Source of the DNA: Glaciimonas sp. PCH181
GTDB taxonomy: Bacteria; Pseudomonadota; Gammaproteobacteria; Burkholderiales; Burkholderiaceae_D
Length of the DNA stretch: 64,000 bases
Direction of reading: 5' to 3'
NCBI RefSeq assembly: GCF_003056055.1
Contig: NZ_PYFP01000002.1
Span: 1,364,001 to 1,428,000, forward strand
The position numbers and the translations under genes are program-made. Each line of letters opens with the position of its first letter. Positions within the stretch are counted from its first letter, which is position 1. The notes below the pieces were generated by a model. It saw nothing but the letters and a program-made list of their open reading frames with translations. It was not told the origin of the DNA and made no database searches. Positions 35,556-44,653 of this stretch are shown here, piece by piece.

Positions 35556-36337
35556 ACCGCCGCCTCTTACCCCGCATGGCGCAGAGCAAGCGCGCGATTC
35601 TTGTCCGCAGAGATGGACGACTGTCCGGTTTTAGCCTGATCGAACTGATGATTGCGGTCGGTATCGGCTTATTTCTTCTGGCCGGAATGCTGGCGATTGT
35701 GTTCACGCTGAGGAATAGTTTTACTACGCAAGACAATGTTTCCCGCGTACAGGAAAGTCAGCGGTTTGCCCTGACAGTGTTAGACACGACGGTGCGCGCC
35801 ACCGGTTATTTCACTAATCCGACGACGACCACTGTGACCACCGCGCTACCGGCGGCAGCCACAGCTAATCCGGATGGGACCAAGTTCGCTGTGGCGCAGG
35901 TAATTACCGGCACCGCTGGCACCAGTCCAGCTAGCGATACCCTGAATGTGCGCTTTCAAACGGCGAACAATGACGGTTTAATGGATTGTCTGGGCGATAC
36001 CAATACCAGCGGATCGCCGGTAGTGTGGAGCAACAGTTTTGCGGTCGACGCTACCAATCATCAATTGACCTGCGCCATCAGCGTCAACGGCGGCGCGCCG
36101 GGGACGCCTAGTATTCTGGTCGATAACGTGTCGTCAATGACCGTGTTATACGGCGTGGATACGGATGGCGATGGCAGTGTCGATACGTATATGCCCTTTG
36201 CTTCCGTCGCCTCCACTATGACCGTGCTGTCGGTAAAAATTTCGATTGTATTTATGGATCTGGTTAATTCGACTCCAACTTCGGCCAAATTGCTCCCCGC
36301 CCTTGTTCACACTATTAGTCTGATGAACGTCCCATGA
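35552..36337 (+). CDS. pilW: Type IV pilus assembly protein PilW
   Basis: This 261-residue prepilin-like protein has a 26-residue leader and the segment GFSLIELMIAVGIGLFLLAG with Glu5, then RNSFTTQDNVSRVQESQRFAL, typical of PilW. It carries a DGDGSVDTY stretch near residue 208 that resembles a calcium-binding loop. ATGA overlaps at both ends couple it to pilV and pilX. Confidence 0.92.
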   Translation: MNRRLLPRMAQSKRAILVRRDGRLSGFSLIELMIAVGIGLFLLAGMLAIVFTLRNSFTTQDNVSRVQESQRFALTVLDTTVRATGYFTNPTTTTVTTALPAAATANPDGTKFAVAQVITGTAGTSPASDTLNVRFQTANNDGLMDCLGDTNTSGSPVVWSNSFAVDATNHQLTCAISVNGGAPGTPSILVDNVSSMTVLYGVDTDGDGSVDTYMPFASVASTMTVLSVKISIVFMDLVNSTPTSAKLLPALVHTISLMNVP

Positions 36338-37020
36338 GCCGCTATCATTTTCCTGTCATGGACGCGGCATTGGTCCTGCCATTGGTGCCGCGATCATCGG
36401 CAGGATCGGCCCTGTCGGTCGCAGTCGCGCGATCATCGATCTCAACAAATTTACCTGCGCCCGCAAAGCGTAAGGGTTTTGCGCTGATTACGTCGTTGCT
36501 GATTCTGGTCATGCTGACCTTGCTCGCTATCAGCATGTTTCGCGGTTACGGATTGCTGCAAAAAATTGCCGGTAATGTTCGAGAAAAAGAACGTGCGTTT
36601 CAGGCCGCGCAAAATGCGCTGCAATACGGTGAATGGTGGTTGGGGCAGGGTTCGCCCGGTCTTGGCGCTACCTGTTCCACCACGGCCACAGTGACGTCTA
36701 TCGCGACCATGCGCGCTTGCGCAAATTTACTGACTAATGTCACTGATCCGGCTAATTGGGCGGGCAGTCTGATTTATACGCCGCCAGCCATGATAGTGGC
36801 GGCTGGCGGCGGTACAGCCACTGATGGCAATGCCAATCTGGATATCAACTATGCAGCGCCACCACGGCTCTATATTGCTTACCTTGGCTTATCGCCTAGC
36901 GGTCAGCAGGCGCTGTACTCGGTCACCGGCGGTGGTTTTGGCGGTAGCAATAATAGTGTGGCCGTGGTGCAAAGCGTGGTTGGCATCATGTCAAAAGTCA
37001 CACCTCTGGATAATCCTTAA
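36334..37020 (+). CDS. pilX: Type IV pilus assembly protein PilX, long leader
   Basis: This 228-residue protein has the PilX pattern: a basic segment RKG, the helix FALITSLLILVMLTLLAISM, RGYGLLQKIAGNVREKERAFQAAQ and a Trp-rich EWWL segment. As in other PilX proteins, Glu5 is absent. The leader before the cleavage site is about 48 residues from this ATG, far longer than usual; the ATG at 36358 would cut it to 40. The ATGA overlap with pilW supports 36334. Confidence 0.9.
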   Translation: MSRYHFPVMDAALVLPLVPRSSAGSALSVAVARSSISTNLPAPAKRKGFALITSLLILVMLTLLAISMFRGYGLLQKIAGNVREKERAFQAAQNALQYGEWWLGQGSPGLGATCSTTATVTSIATMRACANLLTNVTDPANWAGSLIYTPPAMIVAAGGGTATDGNANLDINYAAPPRLYIAYLGLSPSGQQALYSVTGGGFGGSNNSVAVVQSVVGIMSKVTPLDNP

Positions 37021-37023
37021 GAG

Positions 37024-40000
37024 ATGCGCAATATGAAAATCCACAATAGAAGCATGGCTAACGCGATGTTGGTGTTGATGTTCTCGGCAGCTGCGGTTGT
37101 GTCGCATCCTGCGTATGCGCAGCAAGTCGCCAACGACACCCTGACCGGTTCTTCGTCAAGTTATGCGTGGAAAACCACCGGTGGTGCTTGTCTGACAGCG
37201 GGCACCGGTGTCACAAGTACCATTCCTGCTTGCAAGGGTCTGGCCTATTACAGCGGTAAGACCTTGGTAGGAGGTTATAACGGAACGTTTCCAGATCCGG
37301 TCGGTAACGGTGCGCTGCGACTTACTAACGGGGACACCACTAGCGGTGGATCAAACGGCAACAACAATACTGGCTCAGTTATTTCGACTACGCCATTCCC
37401 TACCAATCAAGGGGTGCAGATTACTTTTTCTGCTGTGACGTATGGGGGTAATGGGTATTCGAATGGGTCACAAAACTCCGGTGCCGACGGACTCGCTTTT
37501 TTTCTGATGGATGGTAGTAAGACCCCAGTGCCGGGGGCTTATGGGGGTAGTCTGGGGTATAGCTGCTCACAAGGAAAATCGCCTGCCGATGGTGTAAATG
37601 GTGGCTATCTTGCGGTGGGGATGGATGAATTCGGTAACTTTTCTAATAAGAGTGATTCGACCTCGGATGGTAATGGCCCTAATCCGGGTTCGATTGTTGT
37701 GCGTGGTTCCGGCAGTATTACGGGTGCGGCGTTAACGGCGGCATATCCAAAATATTATCCGACCACCCTAAGTTCTTCTGGGAACTTAGTGGCAGCGGTG
37801 CAAAGTACCTGTAAGACTGGTTTTGTACAAGATTGGAGTAGTGGCTCAAATAACGGTTCCACCAGTATTAAAATTGCCGATTACAACCTTCTTACGGCAC
37901 CGATACCTGTTGTAACATCCACAAATACCATCCCCCTATTCAACCAAGAGGCGATCAAAGCGCCAGTACGCGGCGCTGCAAATACGTTTACGTATGCCTT
38001 AAGTATCACGCAGGATGGTTTGCTTAGTCTTTCGTATAGTGTGAACGGCGGCAATGCAAATAACCCCATCGTAAAACAATCGATTACTGCTGGGAATGGG
38101 CCATTGCCAACCAATTTTCTCTTTGGTTTTACTGCCGGTACAGGCGGTGGTAGTAATGTCCATGAAATTGTTTGTTTTAAGGCCGCACAAATTACCGCAG
38201 CATCGAATGCCTCGGGTACTAACGTGCAGCAGGCTGCTCAAGTACGAGCTGGTTCCCAAGTGTATTTGGCGTTTTATCATCCGGTAAATTCCTGGGGACA
38301 GCTTACTGCGTCAAATCTGATGACCGATGCTTCTGGGAATGTCACCATCAATTCTACGGCGAACTGGGATGCCAATTGCGTGCTTACGGGTGGTGCATGT
38401 TCTGCGACGCGTGTCACGACGGCAGCCGCAGCGCAAGGCTCAACCGCACGCAGTGTCTTGAGTTGGAATGGTGCGGCAGGTGTTCCTTTTCAATACGGTA
38501 GCTTGTCAACAGCGCAGCAGGGTCTCTTGGGAACCACCGACGGCACCACGCGCACTGCTTTTTTACGTGGTGATCGTACCAACGAGATTACGACTGCGGG
38601 CGTGGGGCCGTACCGACTGCGCAATAGCGTGCTGGGCGATATCATCAATTCCAGCCCAACGTGGGTTGGCCCTCCGTCGACCAACTATACGGCAGCAGGA
38701 ACAGATTTTGTCACGCAAAAGGCTATTCCTGAATATGGTGCGGCCTATACCGCATTCACTACAAGCAACGTATCAAGGGCTCACGTCGTTTATGTCGGTG
38801 CAAACGATGGCATGCTACATGGCTTCCGTGCCGGAGCGAACGATGCGACTGGCGCGTTCAGCAACGCCGTCACGCCAAACGACGGTCAGGAATTGCTCGC
38901 TTATGTGCCAGCCGCAGTCATCAATAGCATTCACCCGTCGGGGACCCCAAGTCTGGATTTTTCGTCACCGCAATATGCGCACAATAACTACGTCAACGCG
39001 ACTCCTGGAGTGGGCGACCTGTATTACAAAGGTGCTTGGCATACCTGGTTGATCGGTGGCTTAGGACCAGGCGGCAACGCTGGCGGCACGGTCGGCGATA
39101 CTACCAGTACCGCGACTGGGGCGGTGTATGCATTAGATATCACTGACCCAACACAATTTTCAGAGGGAAATGCCGCTAAACTGGTGATCGGCGAATGGGG
39201 TTCGACCGCAGTAGTGGGGAACGTTATTTCTTGCGTGAACGATACTCTCTCAGCGCAATGCAGCAACAGTCTGGGCAGCGTGTTTGGCACACCGATCATT
39301 CGCAGATTACATGACGGCAACTGGGCGGTTATTTTCGGTAACGGACATAACAGCGCCACTGGTACTGCTGGTGTATATGTGATGACTGTGAATTACGCCA
39401 CCGGCGCAACTACTTTTCGCTTCCTTGATACTGGCGTGAAAAGCATGACGAACAAAAACGGGATTGACTACGTCTCTTCTGCCGATCTGGATGGCGATCA
39501 TGTTACCGATTATTTGTATGCCGGAGATTTCCTGGGCAACGTCTGGCGTTTTGACCTGACCAGTAGCGATCCGACCAAATGGGCCGCCAGCAGCAGCCCG
39601 ATGTTTACGACGACCAGCGGACAACCGATTACTACGCGTCTGACCGTCAATTCGGTGATTCAAGCCGTTGGTTTGCCGCGGATTATCATTGCATTCGGTA
39701 CAGGACAACAATTTCCGCAAACGCTTTCCAGTACGGCAACTTATGCGACTGGCACACAATCCCTGTATGGCATCTGGGACTGGAATCTGAGCGCCTGGAA
39801 TGCTGCCAGCAATACCGATTATGCAACGCTGCCAGCCACCCCGGTGCAGAGCTATACCACCGCAAATCTGCAATCGCAGACGATCACGACGGTTACTACC
39901 GCCAGCACAGACGGTACTATCTCAGGCTATCGCACGGTGTCCCAAAATGCGGTTTGCTGGTCAGGCCAGGCGGTGACAGCAGCTTGCCCGGCCGGTACCA

Positions 40001-40428
40001 ATACTAAATTCGGCTGGCAATTGCAGTTGTCTTCAAACTCAACGACAACCGCCAGTGAGCAGATTATTTTTAGCCCGGTAGTCGCTTTCGGTACTTTCCT
40101 GGTCAATACCACTATTCCGACGATCAATCAGGTCTTGAGCTGTACCATCCAACCGCCGTCTGGTTTTACAATGGCGATATCCGCAGGTACTGGCGGCGCG
40201 CCGACATCGTCATTTTTCGCGACTGCTTCTGCAAACGCCGGGTTTGTGGCTGCTAACTCAGCGATTATTTCCGGGCTGGGTTTGAGTGCGACCGGCTCGC
40301 CATCGATTGTTACCGCAGCGGGCAAGCCTTTCCTGGTGCAACAAACCGTTTCAGGACAGGGCGTTGTGACGCAAGTCGACCCACCAAGTGGCAATGCCAG
40401 TCGTCTGACCTGGATCAAATTGCGTTAA
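37024..40428 (+). CDS. pilY1: Type IV pilus tip adhesin PilY1 with lectin-like N-terminus
   Basis: This 1134-residue protein has a signal peptide ending near PAYA (residue 32). The C-terminal half is the PilC/PilY1 beta-propeller: LGDIINSSPTWVG (about residue 536), VVYVGANDGMLHGFRAG (587), and the calcium loop DLDGDHVTDYLYAGD (about 819). The N-terminal 35-400 lacks the von Willebrand A domain of Pseudomonas PilY1 and looks like an L-type lectin: GADGLAFFLMDGS near 152, followed by GYLAVGMDEFGNF. PilY1 sits at the pilus tip and controls retraction and adhesion. ATG 37033 is an alternative start. Confidence 0.92.
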   Translation: MRNMKIHNRSMANAMLVLMFSAAAVVSHPAYAQQVANDTLTGSSSSYAWKTTGGACLTAGTGVTSTIPACKGLAYYSGKTLVGGYNGTFPDPVGNGALRLTNGDTTSGGSNGNNNTGSVISTTPFPTNQGVQITFSAVTYGGNGYSNGSQNSGADGLAFFLMDGSKTPVPGAYGGSLGYSCSQGKSPADGVNGGYLAVGMDEFGNFSNKSDSTSDGNGPNPGSIVVRGSGSITGAALTAAYPKYYPTTLSSSGNLVAAVQSTCKTGFVQDWSSGSNNGSTSIKIADYNLLTAPIPVVTSTNTIPLFNQEAIKAPVRGAANTFTYALSITQDGLLSLSYSVNGGNANNPIVKQSITAGNGPLPTNFLFGFTAGTGGGSNVHEIVCFKAAQITAASNASGTNVQQAAQVRAGSQVYLAFYHPVNSWGQLTASNLMTDASGNVTINSTANWDANCVLTGGACSATRVTTAAAAQGSTARSVLSWNGAAGVPFQYGSLSTAQQGLLGTTDGTTRTAFLRGDRTNEITTAGVGPYRLRNSVLGDIINSSPTWVGPPSTNYTAAGTDFVTQKAIPEYGAAYTAFTTSNVSRAHVVYVGANDGMLHGFRAGANDATGAFSNAVTPNDGQELLAYVPAAVINSIHPSGTPSLDFSSPQYAHNNYVNATPGVGDLYYKGAWHTWLIGGLGPGGNAGGTVGDTTSTATGAVYALDITDPTQFSEGNAAKLVIGEWGSTAVVGNVISCVNDTLSAQCSNSLGSVFGTPIIRRLHDGNWAVIFGNGHNSATGTAGVYVMTVNYATGATTFRFLDTGVKSMTNKNGIDYVSSADLDGDHVTDYLYAGDFLGNVWRFDLTSSDPTKWAASSSPMFTTTSGQPITTRLTVNSVIQAVGLPRIIIAFGTGQQFPQTLSSTATYATGTQSLYGIWDWNLSAWNAASNTDYATLPATPVQSYTTANLQSQTITTVTTASTDGTISGYRTVSQNAVCWSGQAVTAACPAGTNTKFGWQLQLSSNSTTTASEQIIFSPVVAFGTFLVNTTIPTINQVLSCTIQPPSGFTMAISAGTGGAPTSSFFATASANAGFVAANSAIISGLGLSATGSPSIVTAAGKPFLVQQTVSGQGVVTQVDPPSGNASRLTWIKLR

Positions 40429-40446
40429 TCGAAAAGAAAGCCAACT

Positions 40447-40920
40447 ATGCGAAATGTCGTCCGCCGTGCGTGCAATCGGCCGCAGCTGAAGCGCTCAGCC
40501 CCTAGCGGTTTTACGCTGATTGAAGTCATGATCGTCGTCGCGATTATCGGGATTTTGGCGGCCATTGCGGTGCCGTCTTATCGTGTGCAGGTATTAAAGG
40601 GGCATCGGGTTGATGCCAAAGTGGCGCTGCTGGATTTGGCGGCGCGGGAGGAAAAATACTTTGCGACAACCAATACTTATACAACATCCAGCCTTGCGCT
40701 GAATTATGGCGCATCGACATTTCCGCCGATCAGCACCACAGGGACTAGCTATTACACGTTAACGGTGACGCAGGTCACGACGACAGATTTTACTGCGGTA
40801 GCAACGCCGACCGGGACCCAAGTTGCGGATGCCTGTTATTCCTTTAGCTTGAATAATCTTGGCGTGCAGGCGAATGCGACTTCAGCCGGGGCGGTGAATA
40901 CGACTACCGGCTGCTGGTAG
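40447..40920 (+). CDS. pilE: Type IV pilin-like protein PilE
   Basis: This 157-residue prepilin has a 21-residue leader and GFTLIEVMIVVAIIGILAAI with Glu5, then AVPSYRVQVLKGHRVDAK and a Tyr-rich EEKYFATTNTYTTS region usual in minor pilins encoded after pilY1. Two cysteines near the C-terminus (C150 area and the penultimate residue) can form the D-loop disulfide. It is the last gene of the pilus operon. Confidence 0.9.
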   Translation: MRNVVRRACNRPQLKRSAPSGFTLIEVMIVVAIIGILAAIAVPSYRVQVLKGHRVDAKVALLDLAAREEKYFATTNTYTTSSLALNYGASTFPPISTTGTSYYTLTVTQVTTTDFTAVATPTGTQVADACYSFSLNNLGVQANATSAGAVNTTTGCW

Positions 40921-40960
40921 TCGTATCCATCATCTAGTCGGTCATCCCGCATCAGAAAAG

Positions 40961-43705
40961 TCAATATACATCCCGCCGATAACGTCCCGCCGCGATCAAA
41001 TCATCGAGCGCATCCTCACCGAGGATGTCGCTCAGTGCGCTATCCACCCCTGCCGCCATGCCATCCAAACTGCCGCAAACGTAAATAACCGCGCCTTGCT
41101 GCAACCATTTGCGTAACTTGTCTGCCGCCAGACGCAAGCGATCCTGGACGTAGATTTTTTCCGGCTGATCGCGAGAAAACGCCAAATCAGCACCCGACAA
41201 TACGCCATCCGCCAGCCATTTTTCGATTTCATCGCGATACAGAAAGTCATGCGCCTGATTGCGTTCACCAAACAACAACCAGTTATCGTGCAGCTTTTGC
41301 TGTGCTCTGGAGCGCAAATGGCCACGCAAACCAGCAATGCCAGAACCGTTGCCGATGAAAATACAAGGCGCATCGACGGCCAGCAATTCAAAGCCGGGAT
41401 TAGGCAGCAAGCGCATCTCGACTTCAGTCCCCAGCGGCAGATGTTCAGTCAGCCAGCCGGAGGCAAGACCCAGGCCGTCTTCATGGCTGACCTGACGCAC
41501 CAGCAAATGCACGCTGCCGTCTTCAGGAATAGATGCGATCGAATACCGACGCGTGCCTAACGGTTGCAACTGGTCAGCCAATTGTTGCGCGGTCGTGATC
41601 AAATCCTTCGCAGGCAAACTATCCTTGCCGGGATTCGGCAGGATGCTACGCGAGAGCAAGCTTCTCAGCGGTAGTTGTTGGTGATTGTGTTGAACCAACG
41701 CAGCACCATCCAGTGCCCATCGTTGCAGAAAAAAGTCGACGCGCTCGATGGCATGATGCGGAACAATTTCCACCAAAGCGCCAGACGCCCAGTTCGCCGC
41801 AGGCTGATCGGAAAGCGAGAATTCAAGGTGAAAAATCGGTTCGCCCTGACTGCCGGGATTGCTTTGGTGACGAGTACTCAGACGCCATGGCTGATAAGGC
41901 GTTGGCAAGCGTGCAGCAATTTGTGCACTAGTATTCGGGCTGACCTGCGTATTTGGAGATGGTGTAAGCGCAATGTTTTCGACAGTGGTCCCGGCCAGCT
42001 CACGCAACGCTTGTTGCCAGCGCGCTAACGCAGCTTCGTCGCCATTGTCGACTTCTATCATCGGAAAAAACGCCTGTGCGCCCTGACTGTGCAGCCAATG
42101 ATCGAGCGTGTGACCGAAGCCGCAGAATTGCGTGTAGCTGCGATCGCCAAACGCCAGAATGCCGTACTGCACATGCGGTAACGAATTGCCCGATTGTTGG
42201 GCTAACTGACGGGCAAAGCGCCGGGCGCTATCAGGCGGATCGCCTTCGCCAAAGGTGCTGACAACCAGCAACACGCGATGAAAGTGGCGTAGACGCTCTG
42301 GGTCTAACGTGGACAATGCCTGTATCTTGACCGCTACTCCTGCGGCTTGTAAAGCGGCAGCGGTGCGCAAGGCCATGCTTTCGGCGACGCCGGATTGACT
42401 GGCGAAGGCGATCAGCAGCGGTGATGTCTTATTGGCGGCGGTGGGCATCGCGCTACCGGCGGGACTAGTTAAGGGACTGTGCGGCGCAGCCAGAGCGGCA
42501 CGTTCGGCCCGTACCGCACGTTTTTTGCGGCGACGGTCAAGATATAACATCCAGCCGGTGATACCGAATAAGGGCAGACCAAGACCTGCAAATGTCATCA
42601 AAATGCGGCCAGTCAAACCGAAATACGATCCCATATGCAGTGAGTAGACGCTGCTAATCAGTTGGCCGCCAGCAGACTTATCGGCATAGCGATCAAGCTC
42701 GATCACGTTGCCGGTCAGCGGTTGCACGCTCATTTGATTGCGGGCGCGTTCATGTGGAGGATTGCTATCCAGATAATTGATCTGGACCGGCTTGCCAGCC
42801 CGTTCAGGTAAACGCAAACGTGCCGTGCTATAGCCGCCAGTCTTTGCGCTTTCTTGTAAAAATACTTGCCATGCCTGCGCCAACGCTGGCGTTTGATCTG
42901 CGTTATTTCCATCAGCTGCATCAGCGCCATCGCGTTTTTGGCGTCGCCCAGAAGCCTGATCAGCGTCACCCGCACCAGATTTTTTCTTGCCCTCAGCCTG
43001 CTTTGGTTGCATTTGTTTAGCGCTTTGATTTTCGCCCAAGAGCTGATTCGTGCCGTCCTTAAACCAGTCAAAAGCCCAATACAAGCCGGTCAGACTCAAC
43101 ACCAGATACATCACCAGCGCCCAAGTGCCGACGACCGAATGCAGATTCCACAAAAACGCCCGTCCAGTCAGCGCGAAGTTCACTTTGAACCAGTTGCGCC
43201 ATGCCAGCGGACGCCGCGGCCAGCGTAAATAGAGACCGGAGAGTGCCATGAAAATCAGACAGAGCGCGAAGCTGCCGGTCAGCACTTTGCCGATCTCTTG
43301 CGGTAGAAGCAACCAGCGATGAAAGCGCTCGATAAACTTGAAAAAATCGTTGCCTTGCAATCCCTGCAGTACTGCTCCGGTCAGCGGATTGACGTAGGCC
43401 AACTCCCCGCGCTTCATGCCCGGTTCCGGCGCAAAATTGATACGCGCCGTGGTACGCGGATCGGCATACACAGTCACTTGTGCGATGCGCTTGCCAGGTT
43501 GCGCTGCCTGGACATGCAGGACCAATTGATCCGGCGTCAACGGCGTGCCCGTGTTGGATGCAATACTTAATACGCCCGGATTCAGCAGGTCCAGTAACTC
43601 TTCCCTAAATGACAAAATTGCACCCGACAGTCCAATCAGCATCAGCAGGGTGCCGACAGTAATACCAATGAACCAATGCAGCTGAAATAAAATTTTCTTA
43701 AACAT
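40961..43705 (-). CDS. PepSY membrane protein fused to a flavodoxin/NADPH-flavin reductase
   Basis: Starting at the ATG at 43705 (MFKKILFQLHWFIGITVG) the protein has 914 residues; ATG 43753 would add 16 atypical residues. The N-terminal 430 residues form a PepSY-associated transmembrane unit with four hydrophobic segments and a Lys/Asp-rich linker (about 232-272). A flavodoxin domain follows (430-580, FASQSGVAESMALRTA), then FAD- and NADP-binding domains like those of sulfite reductase alpha subunit (RRYSIAS, GNGSGIAGLRGHL). Such proteins move electrons across the inner membrane, probably to periplasmic ferric siderophores. A Fur-like box upstream supports an iron role. Confidence 0.88.
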   Translation of the reverse strand: MFKKILFQLHWFIGITVGTLLMLIGLSGAILSFREELLDLLNPGVLSIASNTGTPLTPDQLVLHVQAAQPGKRIAQVTVYADPRTTARINFAPEPGMKRGELAYVNPLTGAVLQGLQGNDFFKFIERFHRWLLLPQEIGKVLTGSFALCLIFMALSGLYLRWPRRPLAWRNWFKVNFALTGRAFLWNLHSVVGTWALVMYLVLSLTGLYWAFDWFKDGTNQLLGENQSAKQMQPKQAEGKKKSGAGDADQASGRRQKRDGADAADGNNADQTPALAQAWQVFLQESAKTGGYSTARLRLPERAGKPVQINYLDSNPPHERARNQMSVQPLTGNVIELDRYADKSAGGQLISSVYSLHMGSYFGLTGRILMTFAGLGLPLFGITGWMLYLDRRRKKRAVRAERAALAAPHSPLTSPAGSAMPTAANKTSPLLIAFASQSGVAESMALRTAAALQAAGVAVKIQALSTLDPERLRHFHRVLLVVSTFGEGDPPDSARRFARQLAQQSGNSLPHVQYGILAFGDRSYTQFCGFGHTLDHWLHSQGAQAFFPMIEVDNGDEAALARWQQALRELAGTTVENIALTPSPNTQVSPNTSAQIAARLPTPYQPWRLSTRHQSNPGSQGEPIFHLEFSLSDQPAANWASGALVEIVPHHAIERVDFFLQRWALDGAALVQHNHQQLPLRSLLSRSILPNPGKDSLPAKDLITTAQQLADQLQPLGTRRYSIASIPEDGSVHLLVRQVSHEDGLGLASGWLTEHLPLGTEVEMRLLPNPGFELLAVDAPCIFIGNGSGIAGLRGHLRSRAQQKLHDNWLLFGERNQAHDFLYRDEIEKWLADGVLSGADLAFSRDQPEKIYVQDRLRLAADKLRKWLQQGAVIYVCGSLDGMAAGVDSALSDILGEDALDDLIAAGRYRRDVY

Positions 43706-43906
43706 GTCAGGAATAAAAGAGCAGGGTGTGTTGATGAGAATTGGCGAGATCATTTGATGCGTACGACGTAGATAACGCAGCAGTCTGTGAGCGATCAGTC
43801 ATCACGCAATACAAGCATTGCGGCCTAAACGGCAGGACTGATGAGCGGACGTTTTTTGATAGCTATTTAGATGGCATGCCGATAGTTATTCGCCATTATT
43901 ATACGA

Positions 43907-43930
43907 GACAATAATCATTATCATTCGCAT
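43907..43930 (-). promoter_or_regulatory. Fur-like box
   Basis: Read on the - strand the site is GAATGATAATGATTATTGTC, close to the Fur consensus GATAATGATAATCATTATC. It lies about 200 bases upstream of the PepSY-reductase start. The surrounding 43706-44002 has no gene. Confidence 0.65.
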
Positions 43931-44002
43931 TAAATGTCGAAGTAATCACTTTATGTTGCTTTTTTCTGCAAGCCGAATTCGTACTTACACCATGATGGCA
44001 AG

Positions 44003-44242
44003 TCAAATATCCTCGGTTGCCGATGGCAGAGGATCGACCCCGGCCAGTTGATTGAGGCGGACTTTTAAAGCCTCTGCGATAAGCAGCACCGTGCTTAATC
44101 GAGGATCCTTTGTCAGGCCGTGCAAAATCTTGTTGATGGTGGGATGTGGCAGTGTGGTCAATCTGGCTAATTCTGCTTGAGATATTCCTGCAAGCTCCAT
44201 TGTTTTTTGTATATTTTTAGAAACTGTGGGTCGCGCAGTCAT
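44003..44242 (-). CDS. Small XRE-family helix-turn-helix protein
   Basis: This 79-residue protein is nearly all helix-turn-helix: IQKTMELAGISQAELARLT, then LPHPTINKILHG and a third-helix region ending VRLNQLAG. Such single-domain proteins are often antitoxins or local repressors. No toxin-like gene is beside it. It faces away from the hybrid kinase gene, and the shared upstream region carries a LexA-like site. Confidence 0.8.
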   Translation of the reverse strand: MTARPTVSKNIQKTMELAGISQAELARLTTLPHPTINKILHGLTKDPRLSTVLLIAEALKVRLNQLAGVDPLPSATEDI

Positions 44243-44653
44243 AGTTGCTTTTTGAAATATGGAGCGAGGGAGTCAGCTTAAGATTGCACCTTTTACTCCT
44301 ATAATCAGAGAAGCAGCCTCTTATGAAATTAACTTTTAAGTCAATTTAGCGCATGCCAAACTACTTTTGGTTATTTCCTTTAGGTAATTATTTGTCACAA
44401 AACATTGACCTTTTCTCTTAAAAATGCTGTATGTAAAAACAGTATTTCATGGATTTGTAAGTATAATCCGCTCACCATCGTTCCCGCTTTGCCTCCACAT
44501 TTTTTGCTACCCACCGTTTAGGGCGCAAAAGGCAGGACGCGACGAGATATCTTCCAACTGCAAGCGGCGTTTATAAACGCACATTTGCCATTGCTTAATC
44601 CGCAATTGCGTTTGTTTGCTGGAAACATTATTCACTTTCACACACGGGGTGTT
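44243..44653. promoter_or_regulatory. Divergent promoter region with LexA-like box and TATAAT
   Basis: At 44426-44445 lies TGCTGTATGTAAAAACAGTA, which fits the LexA pattern CTG-N10-CAG (CTG at 44428, CAG at 44441) with A/T-rich flanks. A perfect TATAAT occurs at 44463-44468, placing the box over the -35 region of a promoter that would read into the hybrid kinase gene. A TTGACC word at 44406 could serve another promoter. No small gene is seen in the rest of the stretch. Confidence 0.55.

Noticed and set aside
38468..39052. 194-codon frame inside pilY1
   Set aside because: An alternative frame of a clear PilY1 propeller region; the translation has no domain.
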